DNA of 64,000 nt from Bacteroidota bacterium (GTDB lineage: Bacteria; Bacteroidota; Ignavibacteria; UBA10030; SZUA-254). The notes beneath the pieces were generated by a model. It saw only the letters and a list, made by a program, of their open reading frames with translations, had not been told where the DNA came from and did not search any database. The stretch spans positions 48,366 through 112,365 of the forward strand of contig JAGVIE010000050.1 in NCBI GenBank assembly GCA_020056225.1. Reading direction: 5' to 3'. The position numbers and the translations under genes are program-made. Of this stretch, positions 54,474-63,904 are shown piece after piece. The first letter of the stretch is position 1; each line of letters begins with the position of its first letter.

Positions 54474-54502
54474 TTGATACTCAATTCTTTTCTTCTTACA
54501 TT
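54474..54502 (+). promoter_or_regulatory. Candidate promoter of the membrane hybrid kinase
   Basis: TTGATA (54474-54479), 17-bp spacer, TACATT (54497-54502), only 9 bp before the ATG at 54512. Transcription would begin almost at the start codon, so the mRNA could be leaderless or nearly so. Confidence 0.45.
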
Positions 54503-54511
54503 TTACTCAGC

Positions 54512-56776
54512 ATGTCGATATTAAAGAATTTTTTGATAGGGATTCGGCTGTTTTTCAAGTCCATGGGGCTTGTTGAACAGGCGCAAGTTGTCGCTTCTAC
54601 GGCGGTGGTTGTCGCTATGGTTACAATGATAACCACCCGCTTAGTGTCGGGCGAGAGTTTCAACACTCTCGATTTTACCAGTGTCATCATTGTTGGTGTG
54701 TTTGGGTATGTCAGTATTTTCTTCTCTCTCAAGTATGGAAGAAGTCTCGAGGCGCAACGCAGGGAACTCCTCGAGTTAAATACAATCGCAGAAGCGGTTA
54801 ATTATTCAGTCGATTTGAATGCAGTTCTTCAATCCGCTCTGGTTAAAGTTATGCAGCTAATGAATGCCGATTCCGGCTGGATATATATACAAGAGAACCA
54901 GACTTTAAACCTTAAACATGTTTACGGAACTCATGCGAAATTTTTTCAGGAAGATTGTAAAATCAGCGATGCAGCGCTCGAGTGGATACATGTTCCGGGT
55001 ATCTATCATGCTGATCACCGTAATATTGCATCAGCTACAACCGTAGAATTCAAAAGCGAGAACATTAGAAGCGTCGCATCCATCTCTCTTGTCAGGGGTG
55101 GAGAATTTGCGGGTGTCTTGGTTATCGGCAGTAAAGACGCAGGAAAATTCAGGGCGAAAAAAATTCCCGTGATTCAGGCTTTCGGGAATCAGATCAGCAT
55201 GGCATTGAATAATGCGTATCTGTTTGAACAGGTAAAGGAATCTGAACGCTTGTATGCTGACCTTTACGAAAATTCTCCCGATATGTATCACAGTGTTGAT
55301 AAAAATGGCATCGTGGTAAGCTGTAATCAAACCGAATGTCAATTGTTGGGAATGCCGAAAGAAAAAATACTTGGCGGACTATTGGTTAATCTTTATCCGG
55401 TAAACCAGCAAAAACATGTTGAGATAAATTTAAATAAAATTTTTGTTCAGGGTATGGAGTTGAAAGGATTAGAGGAGCAGATACAGCGCAATGATGGGAC
55501 CCTCATAGATGTAAGTGTCAATACATCCCTGGTGTACGATATCAAAGGAAAACCCTCCATTGCCAGGATGGTGTTGCGTGATATAACCGAAAAGAAAAAA
55601 ATGGAGGAAAAAATTCTTCAGGCACAGAAGATAGACAGCATAGGAAATCTGGCTGGCGGGATTGCGCACGATTTTAACAATATTCTGACTGCGATATTAG
55701 GATCAGCATCTATTATGCGCCGAAGAGTTGTAGATAATCAGCGATTACTGAAATATGTCGACCTTATTGAAACTACATCGCGCCGCGGAGCGGCTGTAAC
55801 ACGCCAGCTGCTTACTTTCTCACGGAAAAGTAATCCGCATGTAACTCGGGTCAACCTTAATACCATAATCGATCAAACGATTAAATTATTTGAGGTAACT
55901 ACTCCGCGTACAATCCATATTAAATACAATTTATCACCGGACCCCGTGATTGTTGAAGGAGACGAAGGACAATTGCAGCAAACACTTTTGAATCTTTGTC
56001 TCAATGCAAGAGATGCAATGCCGAATGGAGGTGTACTGGTGATCAATTGCCAGAGAATGAACATTGATGCTAAACAAGCACAACAAGTTACAGATGGAAT
56101 TTCGGGATTGTATACAATGATTTCTGTCGCAGATTCAGGAATTGGAATTCCACATGGAATTATCAACAGGATATTCGAGCCGTTTTTCACGACGAAGGAG
56201 CAGGGTAAAGGAACCGGACTGGGATTGTCTGTCGTATATGGCGTTGTAAAAAGTCATAATGGATTCATAAATGTCAGCAGTGAGGTAGACAGCGGCACCA
56301 TCTTCACTATTTATTTACCTAGTGTTGTAGACCAACACCTTTCGGAAGAACAATCCGGCAGCCAATCGAATCTTGTCGGCGGTACAGAGCGGATATTGCT
56401 GATTGAAGACGAGATTTCAGTCGGTGAGATTGGTTCAGATATCCTCAGTGAACTGGGATATAAAATTGAGATCGCGCATAATGGAAGGGAAGCTATGGAA
56501 AAACTCGGATCGTCGGACAAGCCATATGATCTGGTAATTTTAGATATGAATATGCCGCGAATGGGCGGGCGGGCAACGTTCGATTATATTAAACAAAGTT
56601 ACCGTGCGCTAAAAGTTCTCGTATGCAGCGGATACAGCGCAACAATGCTTGATGATGGAAAGTTTATCCAGGATATCGATGGTTTCATTCAGAAGCCTTA
56701 CGAGTTGGAAGATATGGCGCATAAAGTCCGCACTATACTCGATTCAAAACCAAGACAAACTCAGCATATCGGTTAA
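54512..56776 (+). CDS. Membrane hybrid histidine kinase: GAF-PAS-HisKA-HATPase-REC
   Basis: This 754-residue protein has two N-terminal membrane segments (about 26-45 and 55-72) with almost no outside loop. A GAF domain (about 95-235), a PAS domain (about 245-365), an NtrB-type kinase core with His386 in GIAHDFNNIL, and an ATPase with DSGIGIPHGI and GKGTGLGLSVVYGVVK follow. The C-terminal receiver has acceptor Asp678 (VILDMNMP) and Lys in FIQKPYEL. All motifs are complete. It probably senses an intracellular signal. No transcription factor with a receiver lies near. Confidence 0.93.
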   Translation: MSILKNFLIGIRLFFKSMGLVEQAQVVASTAVVVAMVTMITTRLVSGESFNTLDFTSVIIVGVFGYVSIFFSLKYGRSLEAQRRELLELNTIAEAVNYSVDLNAVLQSALVKVMQLMNADSGWIYIQENQTLNLKHVYGTHAKFFQEDCKISDAALEWIHVPGIYHADHRNIASATTVEFKSENIRSVASISLVRGGEFAGVLVIGSKDAGKFRAKKIPVIQAFGNQISMALNNAYLFEQVKESERLYADLYENSPDMYHSVDKNGIVVSCNQTECQLLGMPKEKILGGLLVNLYPVNQQKHVEINLNKIFVQGMELKGLEEQIQRNDGTLIDVSVNTSLVYDIKGKPSIARMVLRDITEKKKMEEKILQAQKIDSIGNLAGGIAHDFNNILTAILGSASIMRRRVVDNQRLLKYVDLIETTSRRGAAVTRQLLTFSRKSNPHVTRVNLNTIIDQTIKLFEVTTPRTIHIKYNLSPDPVIVEGDEGQLQQTLLNLCLNARDAMPNGGVLVINCQRMNIDAKQAQQVTDGISGLYTMISVADSGIGIPHGIINRIFEPFFTTKEQGKGTGLGLSVVYGVVKSHNGFINVSSEVDSGTIFTIYLPSVVDQHLSEEQSGSQSNLVGGTERILLIEDEISVGEIGSDILSELGYKIEIAHNGREAMEKLGSSDKPYDLVILDMNMPRMGGRATFDYIKQSYRALKVLVCSGYSATMLDDGKFIQDIDGFIQKPYELEDMAHKVRTILDSKPRQTQHIG

Positions 56777-56818
56777 CAGGCAATTTGGGTTGTAGATAGT
56801 ATATCGGAATAATTTATT

Positions 56819-57598
56819 ATGAAGACAATCGGCGACAAATTACGTATAGCACGTGAAGCGCAGAATCGATCGATCGATGATATAGCTGTTGCAACTCGGA
56901 TCGATGTAAAATTCCTATCTGATATAGATAAGGGTTCAGTTCCACAGGTTCCAATCACATACTTGAGGGCTTTCATAGCCGATTATGCACGTGAAGTTGG
57001 ACTCAATAGTGCAGATCTATTGAGGGAGTTAGAATCCGCTCAATTCGGCAGTGATGGTAAGCAAATTTTAGAAAAGGTTGATCGAAATCTTTCGGCTGCA
57101 AAAATACCCAACTCGACAGGGTCTCGGTTTAAGGTTTTATTTGTGATTTTTCTTTTTGTTCTTGTCGGTTTTGTCGGCTCCATTTATTTATTGCATCGGG
57201 AAAATACGAAGCAATCGGTACAGGAAATCTCATTCTCCGAGGTTATTAAAGAACAGGAGCAAAAGATTAAACTCGCATCGAATCCGTCGGATTCTATTTC
57301 AAAATTTACTGCTTTTGTTCGGGAAGATACTCTTATCCTCGACGGTGTAGCGAGTGAAAGTGTCTGGGTCCGGATTGCCCTCGATGATGCTCCATCAATT
57401 GAATATACCATTCCGAAATTTCATAGAAAACAATGGAAAGCAAAAAAATCTTTCCTTGTTTCTCTGGGTGATGCATCGGGAATTTCTTTTACTTTGAACG
57501 GACAAAGACTCGGTCCACTTAGTATCATCAAACGCCCGATGAAGAATGTGATAATCAGTCGGGATGTACTAACTAAACTTAAGACGAAATTTCCATAA
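56819..57598 (+). CDS. RodZ-like helix-turn-helix membrane protein
   Basis: This 259-residue protein resembles RodZ, which links MreB filaments to the cell-wall machinery. It has a Cro/XRE-type helix-turn-helix (about 5-70: GDKLRIAREAQNRSIDDIAVATRI...YLRAFIADYAREVGL) and one membrane segment (about 104-125). A periplasmic beta domain of the DUF4115 type (DTLILDGVASESVWVRIALDDAP) follows. Topology and domain order fit. No mre genes are near, and the linker is shorter than in E. coli RodZ. The next gene is ligA, 11 bp away. Confidence 0.82.
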   Translation: MKTIGDKLRIAREAQNRSIDDIAVATRIDVKFLSDIDKGSVPQVPITYLRAFIADYAREVGLNSADLLRELESAQFGSDGKQILEKVDRNLSAAKIPNSTGSRFKVLFVIFLFVLVGFVGSIYLLHRENTKQSVQEISFSEVIKEQEQKIKLASNPSDSISKFTAFVREDTLILDGVASESVWVRIALDDAPSIEYTIPKFHRKQWKAKKSFLVSLGDASGISFTLNGQRLGPLSIIKRPMKNVIISRDVLTKLKTKFP

Positions 57599-57609
57599 AA
57601 CATACTTCA

Positions 57610-59622
57610 ATGAAATCTGTTGATCGCGCTATAATTCAGAAAATTGAGAAGCTCCGGAAAGATATTCACCGGCATGACTATCTTTATTACGTACTTGCGG
57701 AACCGGAAATATCCGATTTCGATTATGATAAACTTATGCGCGAACTTCAGGATTATGAGACAGAGTATCCCGAACTCGTAACCCCTGATTCACCTACACA
57801 GCGTGTCGGCGGCGAGCCAACGAGAGAATTTTCCGCGGTTACTCATTCTTTACCGATGTTGAGTCTTTCGAATACATACTCTGAGGATGAAATCCGGGAA
57901 TTTGACCGAAGGGTAAGATCGCTGATACCGCAGGAACGATTTGAATATGTTTGCGAGTTGAAGTTCGACGGTGTTTCGCTCGCTCTTCGATATAAAGATG
58001 GTTTACTATCGATCGGCGTAACACGCGGTGATGGAATACAGGGTGATGATATTACCCAAAATGTAAAAACCATACGCTCTATTCCATTGCGACTGAACAA
58101 CGTAAAGGTACAGATGCCGGATTGTGAAGTACGCGGAGAGGTGATCATGAACCGCAAGGATTTTCAGCGGATGAATGAACTGAAAGAACTTGCAGGTGAA
58201 AAGAGATTCGCTAACCCCAGAAATTCAGTAGCCGGTACATTGAAACTTCAAGATCCAAAAATCGTTGCATCCCGTCCGATAAAATTTTATGGCTATTCGC
58301 TTCATTCTCCGAAAGAAAATTTGAAATCTCATTATGAGAATCTACATAGTCTTAAGAAATTAGGATTCTTAGTTGACAATAATGCGAAGCGGTTTGATAA
58401 TATCGACGATGTAATTGAGTTCTGGAAAGAATGGGAAGCGAAACGCGATACACTGGCTTTCGATATCGACGGTGTTGTAGTGAAGATCGATTTACTCAAA
58501 CAGCAAGAGATGCTGGGCGCAATTGCAAAAAGTCCGCGCTGGGCAATTGCTTGTAAATTCACAGCGAGAAAAGCAGAAACAAAACTGAAAAACATCCGAA
58601 TACAAGTTGGTCGTACAGGAACTATCACTCCTGTTGCCGATCTCGAACCGGTCTCTATTGGCGGAACTACAGTAAGCCGCGCTTCTCTCTACAATGAAGA
58701 CTACATTCGGGAGAAAGACATACGAATCGGTGACACGGTTATTGTTGAGCGAGGTGGTGATGTTATTCCGAAAGTAACATCTGTGGTTGCCGAGAAAAGA
58801 TTGAAAATATCTAAACCGTTCATCTTTCCCGCAAAATGTCCGGAATGCGGCTCGAATCTCGTGCGCTTAGAAGATGAAGCAAATTATTATTGTGAAAATA
58901 GCGAGTGCCCTAAACAAATTCGGGGACGGATAGAGCATTGGGCATCGCGCGGAGCGATGGACATCGATGGATTAGGGGAAGCAATTGTCAATCGGCTGGT
59001 AACTAATAATTTTGTTCTGAATATTGCAGATTTATATGAACTCAATAAATATCGGAAGGAATTGGCAGAGCTTGAACGATGGGGCGATAAGAGTGTCAAG
59101 AATTTATTGGATGGAATCGAAGAAAGCAAAAAGCGCCCGTTCCATCGTGTTCTATTCTCACTTGGCATTCGACATGTCGGTATTACAGTTGCACAAGTTC
59201 TCACAGATCATTTCTCTTCTATTGATAAATTGATTGATAGTTCTGATGAGGAGTTGCAGACTATTCATGAAATCGGGCCGAAAATCGCAGAGAGTATCGA
59301 GCGGTTTTTCAGCGAATCCCACAACCGAAAAATAATTGAACGGCTGAAAAAAGTGAGTTTAAATCTCCATACCGATAAGAAAAAAATAAGCGGTCAATTA
59401 TCAGGGAAATCGTTCGTTATTACAGGAACTCTATCATCTATGACTCGGGATGAAGTTAAAGAGTTAATCGAAAAACAGGGGGGTATGGTCGTATCAACTG
59501 TTTCCAAAAATATTGATATATTGGTAGTAGGCAAAGATGCCGGCTCGAAGCTCGATAAAGCAAAAAAGTTAGGTATAGAATTATGGGATGAAGATAAATT
59601 CTTCTCCATTATTAAAAAATAG
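57610..59622 (+). CDS. ligA: NAD-dependent DNA ligase LigA
   Basis: LigA seals nicks in replication and repair using NAD. The 670-residue protein has the Ia/NMN domain (HDYLYYVLAEPEISDFDYDKL) and the adenylation site LKFDGVS with Lys118. The nucleotidyltransferase motifs, an OB-fold, a four-Cys zinc finger (CPECGSNL...YYCENSECPKQ), helix-hairpin-helix repeats, and a C-terminal BRCT domain (SGKSFVITGTLSSMTRDEV) are all present. The length is normal, and no domain is missing. Confidence 0.97.
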   Translation: MKSVDRAIIQKIEKLRKDIHRHDYLYYVLAEPEISDFDYDKLMRELQDYETEYPELVTPDSPTQRVGGEPTREFSAVTHSLPMLSLSNTYSEDEIREFDRRVRSLIPQERFEYVCELKFDGVSLALRYKDGLLSIGVTRGDGIQGDDITQNVKTIRSIPLRLNNVKVQMPDCEVRGEVIMNRKDFQRMNELKELAGEKRFANPRNSVAGTLKLQDPKIVASRPIKFYGYSLHSPKENLKSHYENLHSLKKLGFLVDNNAKRFDNIDDVIEFWKEWEAKRDTLAFDIDGVVVKIDLLKQQEMLGAIAKSPRWAIACKFTARKAETKLKNIRIQVGRTGTITPVADLEPVSIGGTTVSRASLYNEDYIREKDIRIGDTVIVERGGDVIPKVTSVVAEKRLKISKPFIFPAKCPECGSNLVRLEDEANYYCENSECPKQIRGRIEHWASRGAMDIDGLGEAIVNRLVTNNFVLNIADLYELNKYRKELAELERWGDKSVKNLLDGIEESKKRPFHRVLFSLGIRHVGITVAQVLTDHFSSIDKLIDSSDEELQTIHEIGPKIAESIERFFSESHNRKIIERLKKVSLNLHTDKKKISGQLSGKSFVITGTLSSMTRDEVKELIEKQGGMVVSTVSKNIDILVVGKDAGSKLDKAKKLGIELWDEDKFFSIIKK

Positions 59623-59635
59623 AAAAGGATGTTGA

Positions 59636-60175
59636 ATGTTCGAGAGTGCATTAGCATATATAGGATTGCAGTTTGCAAAGTTTCAATTCAGAAACGATTT
59701 CGATCAGGTGCAGCCGTTGACGGATTTTTTCCGCGGTGCGCATAATATTCTCATTACAATGCCTGTAGGTTATGAAGATGCAATTATCGCGGGAAACGCG
59801 CTCAGGAATTTTCGTGAAAGAATGTCGAAAATCCATATTACTATCGTTCATAACAGCACAAGAGAAACAGCGTTGGCGAACTTTCCGAAGTGTGAAGTTG
59901 TCAGATTCGATCCGGCGGATATCAATAAATTTTCGCTGCCGACAAAAGCCGTATTACAGCGCGTTTTCACTAAAGAATTTGATGTCGCAATTGATCTAAA
60001 TCTTGATTTCGTCCTGCATACTGCGTATATTTGCAAAGCGTCACGTGCGAAGGCGCGTGTCGGATTTTCGAGCCAGGTCTCGGATTTCTTCTACAATGTT
60101 ACATTAAATCTTAACAAACAAAGAACACCGCAGGCGCTTTACGATAAATTTGCTGAATGTCTTTCGATGTTCTAG
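59636..60175 (+). CDS. GT9/heptosyltransferase-like N-terminal-half protein
   Basis: The exact family is uncertain. The 179-residue protein resembles the first Rossmann half of heptosyltransferases: LITMPVGYEDAIIAGNALRNF, then ITIVHNSTRETALANF and the FDVAIDLNLDFVLHTAYICKASRAKARVGF strand. That half usually binds acceptor; the donor-binding C-terminal half, with its Gly-rich loop, is missing. It may be a stand-alone domain kept in the phylum rather than a remnant, since AAAAGGA precedes the ATG and the next gene is spaced normally. Catalytic activity as a transferase alone is doubtful. Confidence 0.65.
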   Translation: MFESALAYIGLQFAKFQFRNDFDQVQPLTDFFRGAHNILITMPVGYEDAIIAGNALRNFRERMSKIHITIVHNSTRETALANFPKCEVVRFDPADINKFSLPTKAVLQRVFTKEFDVAIDLNLDFVLHTAYICKASRAKARVGFSSQVSDFFYNVTLNLNKQRTPQALYDKFAECLSMF

Positions 60176-60195
60176 GAAATCTTCTTGGGGAAATA

Positions 60196-60531
60196 ATGAA
60201 GTTTGATACATCAAAAAATGGTAAAGCGACGGTTCTGAAACTTCGCGGCAGAAAACTCGATTCTACCGTAGCTCCGGAATTGAAAGCTGAGTTTCTCATT
60301 CTCTGCAAACCGAAAACTGCTGCAAAGCTTATTATCGATATGACCGAAGTACAGTTTTGCGACAGCAGCGGATTGAGCGCATTGTTAATCGCCGACCGCA
60401 CTATGCGCGCACACGGCGGCAGTGTGCATCTTGTGCACGTCCATGAGAAAGTTTTGGATCTGATGAAAATTACACAACTCGATCGTCTCTTTACAATCAA
60501 CAAAAAAGTTGAGGATGCTCTCAAAGCGTAA
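60196..60531 (+). CDS. STAS-domain anti-sigma factor antagonist
   Basis: This 111-residue protein is a single STAS domain like SpoIIAA/RsbV. The strand LKLRGRKLDSTVAPELKAEF, the phosphorylatable CDSSGLSALLIADR with the conserved Ser, and the C-terminal helix LMKITQLDRLF are characteristic. A normal partner switch would also need an anti-sigma kinase and a phosphatase, but none is near. The frame is open from 60157, but the ATG at 60196 with GGGGAAAT upstream fits family length. It could regulate another kinase or the adjacent transporters. Confidence 0.88.
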   Translation: MKFDTSKNGKATVLKLRGRKLDSTVAPELKAEFLILCKPKTAAKLIIDMTEVQFCDSSGLSALLIADRTMRAHGGSVHLVHVHEKVLDLMKITQLDRLFTINKKVEDALKA

Positions 60532-60581
60532 ATTGTCGTTGCTGAGTACGCCATTCTCATCTCGCCTCGTCTGAGAACCCG

Positions 60582-62057
60582 ATGGGTTTTTCCATCCTCG
60601 ATTATCTGATCGTTGTATTTTACCTGCTCGGAGTAACGATCATCGGGTCTTTTATATCCGGCAGACAAAAAACCTCCAGGGATTATTTCCTCGGTGGGAA
60701 AGCGATGTCGTGGTGGTCGGTCGGGTTTTCCATTGTTGCAAGCGAAACAAGCACACTTACATTCATCAGCATACCGGGGCTTGCATACAAAAGTAACCTT
60801 CATTTTCTTCAAATTGCAATCGGATATTTTATCGGCAGATTGCTTGTGAGCATTATTTTCATTCCGGCTTACTACAAGGGAGATTTAGAAACCGCCTATG
60901 ATTTTATCGGCAAGCGGTTCGGCATATCGCTCCGAAAATTCAGCTCTGCTGTTTTTATCATAACTAGAGTGCTAGCTTCGGGAGTCCGGCTGTTTGCTAC
61001 CGCTATTCCAGTACACATCATTACCGGATTCGATTACACTACAAGTATTCTCATTATCGGTATCTTTACTTTAGTTTATACTTACCTTGGAGGATTGAAA
61101 GCTGTAGTTGCCATGGATGTCGTTCAGTTGTTTATTTACCTCAGCGGTGCCGTTGCCTCGATGATAATCATTCTGAATTCTTTACCAAATGGATGGAATG
61201 ATGTTATTTTATATGCCACAGCAAACGGGCAAAATAAGTTTGAAATTTTCAACCTGTCATGGGGGACCGGTATAATTGGTTTTCTTTCTTCTCCATATAC
61301 TCTTCTCGGCGGATTGCTCGGAGGTACATTTCTTACAATGGCATCTCACGGTACCGATCAACTTCTTGTACAAAGATTGCTGGGTTGTAAGTCCCGGTGG
61401 GACAGCCAGCGTGCATTGATGCTGGATGCGGTAGTGATTGTTCTCCAATTTGCATTTTTTTTAATACTCGGTTTATGCCTTTATGCATTCTATAATGGCG
61501 TGCCGTTCGATCAGCTTGGCTTGAATTCGTCTGATGAAATCTTTCCAAAGTTCATCGTCGAAAACCTGCCGACAGGTCTTGCGGGGCTTGTGATTGCCGG
61601 TGTTTTCGCATCTGCGATGGGCAGTCTTTCATCATCTATCAGTTCTCTCGCGTCGTCCACATATCTTGATTTATTCAAGTTGACAGCGAAAGGCAAATCA
61701 CTCGATCCGAAAAGCGAACTCAGATGGTCGAAGGTGTTTACGCTTCTGTGGGGATTTATTCTTATCGGCGGGGCGATGATATTTACCGATAATAAAAATC
61801 CGGTTGTCGAACTCGGTCTGAAGATTGCCTCGTTTACCTACGGAGGTTTGCTTGGAACATTCTTTCTGGGACTAATCTTCAAGAGAACTAATCAGCGTGA
61901 TGCTTTCGTAGGGTTCGTCGCAGGTCTTTTAACTATGATTGCGGTTCTTTACTACACGAAGATAGACTGGACATGGCACACATTGATCGGATGCATCGCG
62001 ACAATATTAGTCGGTAACATAAGCTCGAAGATAATCACACACAAATCCGAGATCTAA
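60582..62057 (+). CDS. Sodium:solute symporter (SSS family), copy 1
   Basis: This 491-residue protein has about 13 hydrophobic segments and the SSS family pattern: DYFLGGKAMSWWSVGFSIVASETSTLTFISIPG near the N-terminus, AFASAMGSLSSSISSLASSTYLD-type Ser-rich helix late, and GTDQLLVQRLLGCKS. It would import a small organic solute with sodium. The substrate cannot be inferred. The next gene, 1 bp after its stop, is a second symporter of the same superfamily. Confidence 0.93.
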   Translation: MGFSILDYLIVVFYLLGVTIIGSFISGRQKTSRDYFLGGKAMSWWSVGFSIVASETSTLTFISIPGLAYKSNLHFLQIAIGYFIGRLLVSIIFIPAYYKGDLETAYDFIGKRFGISLRKFSSAVFIITRVLASGVRLFATAIPVHIITGFDYTTSILIIGIFTLVYTYLGGLKAVVAMDVVQLFIYLSGAVASMIIILNSLPNGWNDVILYATANGQNKFEIFNLSWGTGIIGFLSSPYTLLGGLLGGTFLTMASHGTDQLLVQRLLGCKSRWDSQRALMLDAVVIVLQFAFFLILGLCLYAFYNGVPFDQLGLNSSDEIFPKFIVENLPTGLAGLVIAGVFASAMGSLSSSISSLASSTYLDLFKLTAKGKSLDPKSELRWSKVFTLLWGFILIGGAMIFTDNKNPVVELGLKIASFTYGGLLGTFFLGLIFKRTNQRDAFVGFVAGLLTMIAVLYYTKIDWTWHTLIGCIATILVGNISSKIITHKSEI

Positions 62058-62058
62058 A

Positions 62059-63810
62059 ATGTCACTACTCGATTGGCTCATCATACTTTTTTATTTCATC
62101 ATCAGCGCGGCGGTCGGTGTTTACTATTCAAAACGGGCAAGCGGAAGCATGAAAGATTTCTTTCTGTCAGGCCGCAATCTCCCTTGGTGGCTGGCGGGCA
62201 CTTCGATGGTTGCAACAACATTCGCTGCCGATACGCCTCTTGCAGTTACCGAACTTGTTGCAAAGAACGGTATCGCAGGCAACTGGTTATGGTGGAATTT
62301 TGTTTTTGGCGGAATGTTAACCGTGTTTTTCTTCGCCCGACTCTGGCGACGAGCAGGAATTATGACAGACGTTGAGTTCGCCGAACTGCGGTATTCAGGA
62401 AAACCTGCGGCATTTCTACGCGGTTTCCGCTCGCTCTATCTCGGCTTGTTTATCAATTCTGTCATCATTGGTTGGGTGAATCTCGCAATGGCTTCTATTC
62501 TTGAAGGAATGTTCGATATTCCTCATAATCAAGTTATGATTTACATTGCTCTCGCAATGCTGCTTACAGCAGGATATTCGGCGATGTCGGGTTTGTGGGG
62601 TGTGGCGGTGACGGATGCGTTCCAATTTGCAATAGCGATGGCTGGATGTATCGTACTTGCAGTCGTCGTTCTTGCTTTACCGGAGATAGGAGGGATGTCG
62701 GGACTGATCGAAAAACTTCCTGCATGGACATTACGCTTTACTCCTCACATCGGAGATTCAGCGGTTAATATCGGAGGCGCGCTTGCTTTAAGTGTTTCGT
62801 CTTTTCTCGCATTCATCGGTGTACAATGGTGGGCGTGCTGGTATCCGGGCGCTGAACCGGGCGGAGGCGGCTATGTGGCACAGCGGATGATGTCCGCAAA
62901 GGATGAGAAACATTCTCTTTTTGCAACACTCTGGTTTACGATAGCACATTATTGTATTCGCCCCTGGCCCTGGATAATTGTTGGCTTAGCATCGCTGGTT
63001 CTTTATCCAGAATTAGGTTCTGAAGAGAAACGACTTGGTTACGTTTATGCTATGCGCGATCATCTTCCGATAGGATTGAAGGGCTTACTTGTGGCATCTT
63101 TCTTTGCCGCGTATATGTCGACAATCGCAACGCAACTCAACTGGGGAACATCATATATAATGAACGATTTTTACCGTCGCTTCATGGCAAAGGAAAAAGA
63201 CGAGAAACATTATGTGAAGATTTCCAGATTATCTACCGTGTTAATGATGATTCTCTCACTCGGTATGACGCTTATCATTACAACAATATCGGGCGCATGG
63301 TCGTTTATTATTGAAGCCGGCGCGGGGCTCGGTTTGGTCTTGATTCTGCGATGGTTTTGGTGGAGGATCAACGCCTGGTCTGAGATTTCAGCAATGATAG
63401 CGCCGTTTTTCGCTTACGGATACGTTAAGTTCTTTACCGATATTCAATTCCCCGATTCGCTTTTCATAATTGTCGGATTCACCACAGTTATATGGCTCGT
63501 CGTAACATTCCTTACAAAGCCGACTGACGTTGAAACGCTCAAGAGTTTTTTCGCCCGCATACATCCGGGAGGATGGTGGAAGCCGGTTGCCAACCAAATT
63601 CCGGAAGTAAAACAGGATACCGGTTACGGCAAGCTGATTATCGATTGGCTTGCGGGAGTGGTGCTCGTTTATAATGTATTATTTGGACTTGGGAAATTAT
63701 TATTGGGAGATGTGACTACAGCGTTGATGTTTTTTCTGATTGCGGTGGTAGCGGCGAGTATTCTCTATACTCATCTTTCAAAAATCGGTTGGGAGAAGGT
63801 TGCAAAGTGA
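62059..63810 (+). CDS. Sodium:solute symporter (SSS family), copy 2
   Basis: This 583-residue protein has about 13-14 membrane segments. Its N-terminus DFFLSGRNLPWWLAGTSMVATTFAADTPL matches the SSS motif, and VAQRMMSAKDEKHSLFATL and SFFAAYMSTIATQLNWGTSYIMNDFYRR are also typical. It is longer than copy 1 by about 90 residues, from a cytoplasmic segment (about 480-530) and extra C-terminal helices. The 1-bp gap to copy 1 implies co-translation. The two diverge in sequence and probably take different substrates. No terminator was seen after it. Confidence 0.93.
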   Translation: MSLLDWLIILFYFIISAAVGVYYSKRASGSMKDFFLSGRNLPWWLAGTSMVATTFAADTPLAVTELVAKNGIAGNWLWWNFVFGGMLTVFFFARLWRRAGIMTDVEFAELRYSGKPAAFLRGFRSLYLGLFINSVIIGWVNLAMASILEGMFDIPHNQVMIYIALAMLLTAGYSAMSGLWGVAVTDAFQFAIAMAGCIVLAVVVLALPEIGGMSGLIEKLPAWTLRFTPHIGDSAVNIGGALALSVSSFLAFIGVQWWACWYPGAEPGGGGYVAQRMMSAKDEKHSLFATLWFTIAHYCIRPWPWIIVGLASLVLYPELGSEEKRLGYVYAMRDHLPIGLKGLLVASFFAAYMSTIATQLNWGTSYIMNDFYRRFMAKEKDEKHYVKISRLSTVLMMILSLGMTLIITTISGAWSFIIEAGAGLGLVLILRWFWWRINAWSEISAMIAPFFAYGYVKFFTDIQFPDSLFIIVGFTTVIWLVVTFLTKPTDVETLKSFFARIHPGGWWKPVANQIPEVKQDTGYGKLIIDWLAGVVLVYNVLFGLGKLLLGDVTTALMFFLIAVVAASILYTHLSKIGWEKVAK

Positions 63811-63904
63811 CGGTTATGTATATGACCTGAATCTGGTTGCGTACCACGTTCTTATGAAGTTACACCAACCTACAAGCGGGCTAGAGATATTTAAATAGGT
63901 ACAT

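Noticed and set aside
60111..60812. Long minus-strand frame (233 codons) over the STAS gene and first symporter
   Set aside because: It spans the start and end of well-supported plus-strand genes; the translated product is low-complexity and unlike any family I know.
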